Origin: an uncultured Clostridia bacterium
GTDB taxonomy: Bacteria; Bacillota; Clostridia; Christensenellales; Borkfalkiaceae
Assembly: GCA_934254755.1 (NCBI GenBank)
Contig: CAKQMM010000027.1
Location: forward strand, 1-9,363
Direction of reading: 5' to 3'
DNA length: 9,363 nt
Shown here: piece by piece, positions 7,052 to 9,363 of the stretch
Numbering within the stretch: the stretch's first letter is position 1
Layout of the letters: each line of letters begins with the position of its first letter
The notes under the pieces: model-generated
Seen by the model: the letters and a program-made list of their open reading frames with translations, nothing else
Told to the model about the DNA's origin: nothing
Database searches by the model: none
Position numbers and translations under genes: made by a program

Positions 7052-8776
7052 ATGAAAAAGAAACTTTTAAGCGGCTTGCTTACTTTAGCGGTTGCGACTA
7101 CGTCTCTCGTCTCTTTGACCGGATGTAAAAACGATTTGTGGGGTAGCGACGGTATTGACGTAGACACCACGAAAACTCAACTTTATGCCGTAACCTTCAA
7201 CGGCGGTTGGGGCGGCGAATGGCTCGAAGTTCTCGGCAAAGAATTTGAAGAAATTTATAAAGATACTTCTTTTGAGGACGGCAAAAAAGGCGTTCAGGTG
7301 GTTATTAAGTTAGGTAAGGGCGACGTCACCGGCGACTCTCTTAAAAACCTTATGACCACCACCGATTACGACATATTCTTCTCTACGTTCGACCTTCGTC
7401 AGTACAACTTAGAGAAAAAACTTATGGACGTAACCGACGTCGTTACCAACACGATGGACGCTAAATACGCAAAAGTTTGGTCCGATTTAGGCGAAACCAA
7501 AAACATCGCCGATAAAATTGACCCGACCCTTCGCGATTACGTTTTGTATGCGGACGATAACTCCGGCAAATACTTCGGTATTCCGATGTACTCGTCTTTC
7601 TACAATATGATTTACGACGTAGACCTCTTCTACGAAAAAGGCTTGTTCATTAAAGAAAGGCTCGATAACGGCGACCTCGTGTTCACCACCGAAACCGACG
7701 GCAACAAGTTGCTCGAAACGGAAGTAGACGAAGAAAAGTGGGTAGGACAAGACGGCGTTAAAGGCACTTCGGACGACGGACTTCCGATGACGATGGAAGA
7801 CTTCACCCGCGTTTGCGAAAAAATGAAAGCGAACAACATCACCCCCTTCTTATGGTCGGGTTCTTTGGACGCTTACATTCAAGGTTTCGCAACCTCTTTC
7901 TGGGCTAACTACGAAGGCGCCGACAACTTTAAAGTTGCCGTTTCCGCTAACGGAACGGACAGCAACCTCGGTGCTATCACTCCCGAAACGGGTTACAAAC
8001 TTACCGGACAGAGGGGTAGATTACAAGCCCTTAGCTTCTGCGAAAAAGTCGTAAGAAACAACTGGTACGCGGAAGTCTGCTTCGGCGGTAACAACCACTA
8101 CGAAACTCAAAGTACTTACCTTATGAGTAAGTATCAGGCTAAAAACAGCACCAGTTCGAAGCGTATCGCAATGCTTATCGAAGGCGGTTGGTGGGAACAC
8201 GAATGTAAAGACGTTGCCGCCACCATGGAAAGCCAGTACGGCGACGAGTATAAAGACCGTCGTTTCGGCGTTATGACCTATCCCTGGATGGACGATAACG
8301 CAAGCAAATCGGGCTACACGGTAGTTGCGGTTACTCCGTTTGCAAACGTCGCTATAAGAGAAAACCCCAAACAGAAAGAACTGGCTCAACTCTTCTTCGC
8401 TTACACCACTACCGAGCACGCTCTTCGCACTTACACGAGAATGACCGGTTCTACCCGTTGCTACGACTACGACCTTACCGCGGAAGACCTTTCTCAGATG
8501 TCTTACTACAAACAATCTTTGTGGGGATATTATAAAGACGCGAAAGCGAACGGCAGAGTCGTTTACAACGCAACCGCCGGCAAATTCGGCGAAAAAAACG
8601 CTCAATACGTAGCCGAAGGATTCGGCGTTGCGGTTAAAGGCGTTGGCGGATATCAACAAGTTAACCCCTTCAAGTTGTTCCACGACAACACTACTCTTAC
8701 TGCGGAAGCATACAACCAGCAAGTTATCGGCAAGTTCACTCCGGAGTTCTGGAAGAACTCTTTCGTTAAGCAATAA
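7052..8776 (+). CDS. ABC transporter extracellular substrate-binding lipoprotein (sugar-type, family 1)
   Basis: The product is a 574-aa lipoprotein that captures a solute outside the membrane and hands it to the permease encoded next. The lipoprotein signal is clear: MKKKLLSG, a hydrophobic core, lipobox LTGC with Cys25 as the lipidated residue. The mature part begins with YAVTFNGGWGGEWLEVLGKEFEEIY, the first strand and helix of family 1 binding proteins. Further landmarks are YDIFF (107-111), YFGIPMYSSFYNMIYDVDLF (the hinge and crossover region), DGLPMTMEDF (242-251), ITPFLWSG (263-270) and AMLIEGGWWE (373-382). It is longer than the roughly 400-450 aa of maltose-type proteins and closer to the longer LplA-like group. 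An AAGGAG ribosome binding site lies at 7040-7045, six bases before the ATG. The substrate cannot be read from sequence; an oligosaccharide is likely from the permease type. The importer class is well supported, the substrate is not. Confidence 0.92.
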   Translation: MKKKLLSGLLTLAVATTSLVSLTGCKNDLWGSDGIDVDTTKTQLYAVTFNGGWGGEWLEVLGKEFEEIYKDTSFEDGKKGVQVVIKLGKGDVTGDSLKNLMTTTDYDIFFSTFDLRQYNLEKKLMDVTDVVTNTMDAKYAKVWSDLGETKNIADKIDPTLRDYVLYADDNSGKYFGIPMYSSFYNMIYDVDLFYEKGLFIKERLDNGDLVFTTETDGNKLLETEVDEEKWVGQDGVKGTSDDGLPMTMEDFTRVCEKMKANNITPFLWSGSLDAYIQGFATSFWANYEGADNFKVAVSANGTDSNLGAITPETGYKLTGQRGRLQALSFCEKVVRNNWYAEVCFGGNNHYETQSTYLMSKYQAKNSTSSKRIAMLIEGGWWEHECKDVAATMESQYGDEYKDRRFGVMTYPWMDDNASKSGYTVVAVTPFANVAIRENPKQKELAQLFFAYTTTEHALRTYTRMTGSTRCYDYDLTAEDLSQMSYYKQSLWGYYKDAKANGRVVYNATAGKFGEKNAQYVAEGFGVAVKGVGGYQQVNPFKLFHDNTTLTAEAYNQQVIGKFTPEFWKNSFVKQ

Positions 8777-8780
8777 GGAG
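8775..8780 (+). promoter_or_regulatory. Ribosome binding site of the permease gene overlapping the upstream stop codon
   Basis: AAGGAG begins inside the TAA stop of the binding-protein gene (8774-8776) and ends five bases before the ATG at 8786. The ideal motif and the nine-base gap fix this start and point to translation of both genes from one transcript. Confidence 0.75.
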
Positions 8781-8785
8781 TTAAA

Positions 8786-9363
8786 ATGGCAGCAGCAAAG
8801 AACGAAAAAGTACGTTCGATGAAATCGGCTAAGGTGGGCGAGGCCATATTCGTTCACCTTATGTTGCTGTACCCCTTGGTGCAGTTCGCGATATGTTACG
8901 TAGCCGTAAACATCAACTCTATACTCCTCGCGTTTCAGAAGTTTGAAACGTTCCGCGATTCGACCGGCAGATTGGTCGGCGAGTTCAGGTTTATAGGGTT
9001 CGATAATTTCTTTGGCAACTTCAGCGGGTTTTTTACCAAACTACACAATGAAGGAATTTTAAAATACCTATTTAAAAACTCTTTCGTAACGTATCTTGTT
9101 TCTACGCTTATCGGGTTACCGTTAAACATCGTTTTCGCGTACGTAATTTATAAAAAAGTACCGTGCTCGGGCTTCTTTCAGGTAATGCTTTACTTGCCGC
9201 AAATGGTTTCGAGCATAGTTATATCGCTTATGTTCCAGTGCTTTATAGGCAAATCGTTCCCCATCTTTATGAGAAAGATTTTGCATATAACCGCATTCCC
9301 GCTCGATCCGTTGCGCGACCTTAAAATGGGCTTCGGAATGAACTTGTTCTACGCGATATGGGC
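8786..9363 (+). CDS. ABC transporter permease, MalF/LplB/UgpA type (N-terminal part, cut by window end)
   Basis: The frame stays open from ATG 8786 to the window edge, giving 192 codons and no stop, so the gene continues beyond. The first membrane segment is about 20-50 (FVHLMLLYPLVQFAICYV) and ends in LLAFQKF, as in sugar permeases. A linker with FRFIGFDNFFGNF follows, matching the usual F-x-G-x-x-N-F before the transport domain. The binding-protein-dependent transport domain begins near 95: KNSFVTYLVSTLIGLPLNIVFAYVIY, then the conserved MLYLPQMVSSIVISLMF. The EAA loop that contacts the ATPase would lie outside the window. It follows the binding protein by nine bases and must be its partner. 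A second permease is expected next; many Gram-positive sugar importers of this class use an ATPase encoded elsewhere, which would fit if none follows. The substrate is unknown. Confidence 0.9.
   Translation, partial: MAAAKNEKVRSMKSAKVGEAIFVHLMLLYPLVQFAICYVAVNINSILLAFQKFETFRDSTGRLVGEFRFIGFDNFFGNFSGFFTKLHNEGILKYLFKNSFVTYLVSTLIGLPLNIVFAYVIYKKVPCSGFFQVMLYLPQMVSSIVISLMFQCFIGKSFPIFMRKILHITAFPLDPLRDLKMGFGMNLFYAIW

Noticed and set aside
8628..8822. 64-codon + strand frame across the binding-protein/permease junction
   Set aside because: It overlaps the end of a conserved gene and the start of another in a different frame; low-complexity Ser/Leu/Thr translation with no good ribosome binding site seen.
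8021..8857. 278-codon open frame on the minus strand over the binding-protein gene
   Set aside because: It lies fully opposite a clearly conserved gene and the permease start, its translation is of odd composition (many Val, Phe, Ser, runs such as LCCCH), and no domain is recognisable. It is explained by the codon bias of the + strand genes.
1..9363. tRNA, rRNA, CRISPR array, transposase or phage genes
   Set aside because: None seen by eye on either strand; almost all of the window from 263 on is coding sequence of the four genes described.

Overview
The window looks like part of a surface-protein and solute-uptake operon from a Gram-positive (monoderm) anaerobe, most likely a Clostridia-type Bacillota. 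The grounds are a lipobox substrate-binding protein, strong AAGGAG-type ribosome binding sites, Lys-rich signal peptides, surface proteins held by a C-terminal membrane helix, and Listeria-Bacteroides (Flg_new) repeats. A gut lineage of the Christensenellales kind is possible, but that is a stylistic impression and not something the sequence proves.

Layout. Bases 1-262 carry no convincing complete gene. They hold a cluster of short hairpins that looks like a dispersed intergenic repeat and runs up close to the first gene. Four genes then follow on the + strand. (1) 263-3841 is a 1192-aa exported protein with two copies of an approximately 300-aa beta-rich module, each followed by an Ig-like segment, then two Flg_new repeats, a membrane helix and a charged tail. 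(2) 3844-6981, two bases downstream, is a 1045-aa exported protein with one diverged copy of the same module, a string of Ig-like domains, a membrane helix and an acidic tail. (3) After a 70-base gap with a strong hairpin, 7052-8776 is a lipoprotein substrate-binding protein of the sugar ABC importer type. (4) 8786 to the window edge is the start of a MalF/LplB/UgpA-type permease.

How they may work together (inference). Genes 3 and 4 are the capture protein and first permease of an ABC importer, probably for an oligosaccharide. Genes 1 and 2 could present glycan-binding or cell-wall-spanning modules at the surface so that substrate is held near the importer. No enzyme, ATPase or regulator is visible here, so the substrate is unknown. 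The most interesting observation is the module shared by the two neighbouring surface proteins, for which I recognise no family name.
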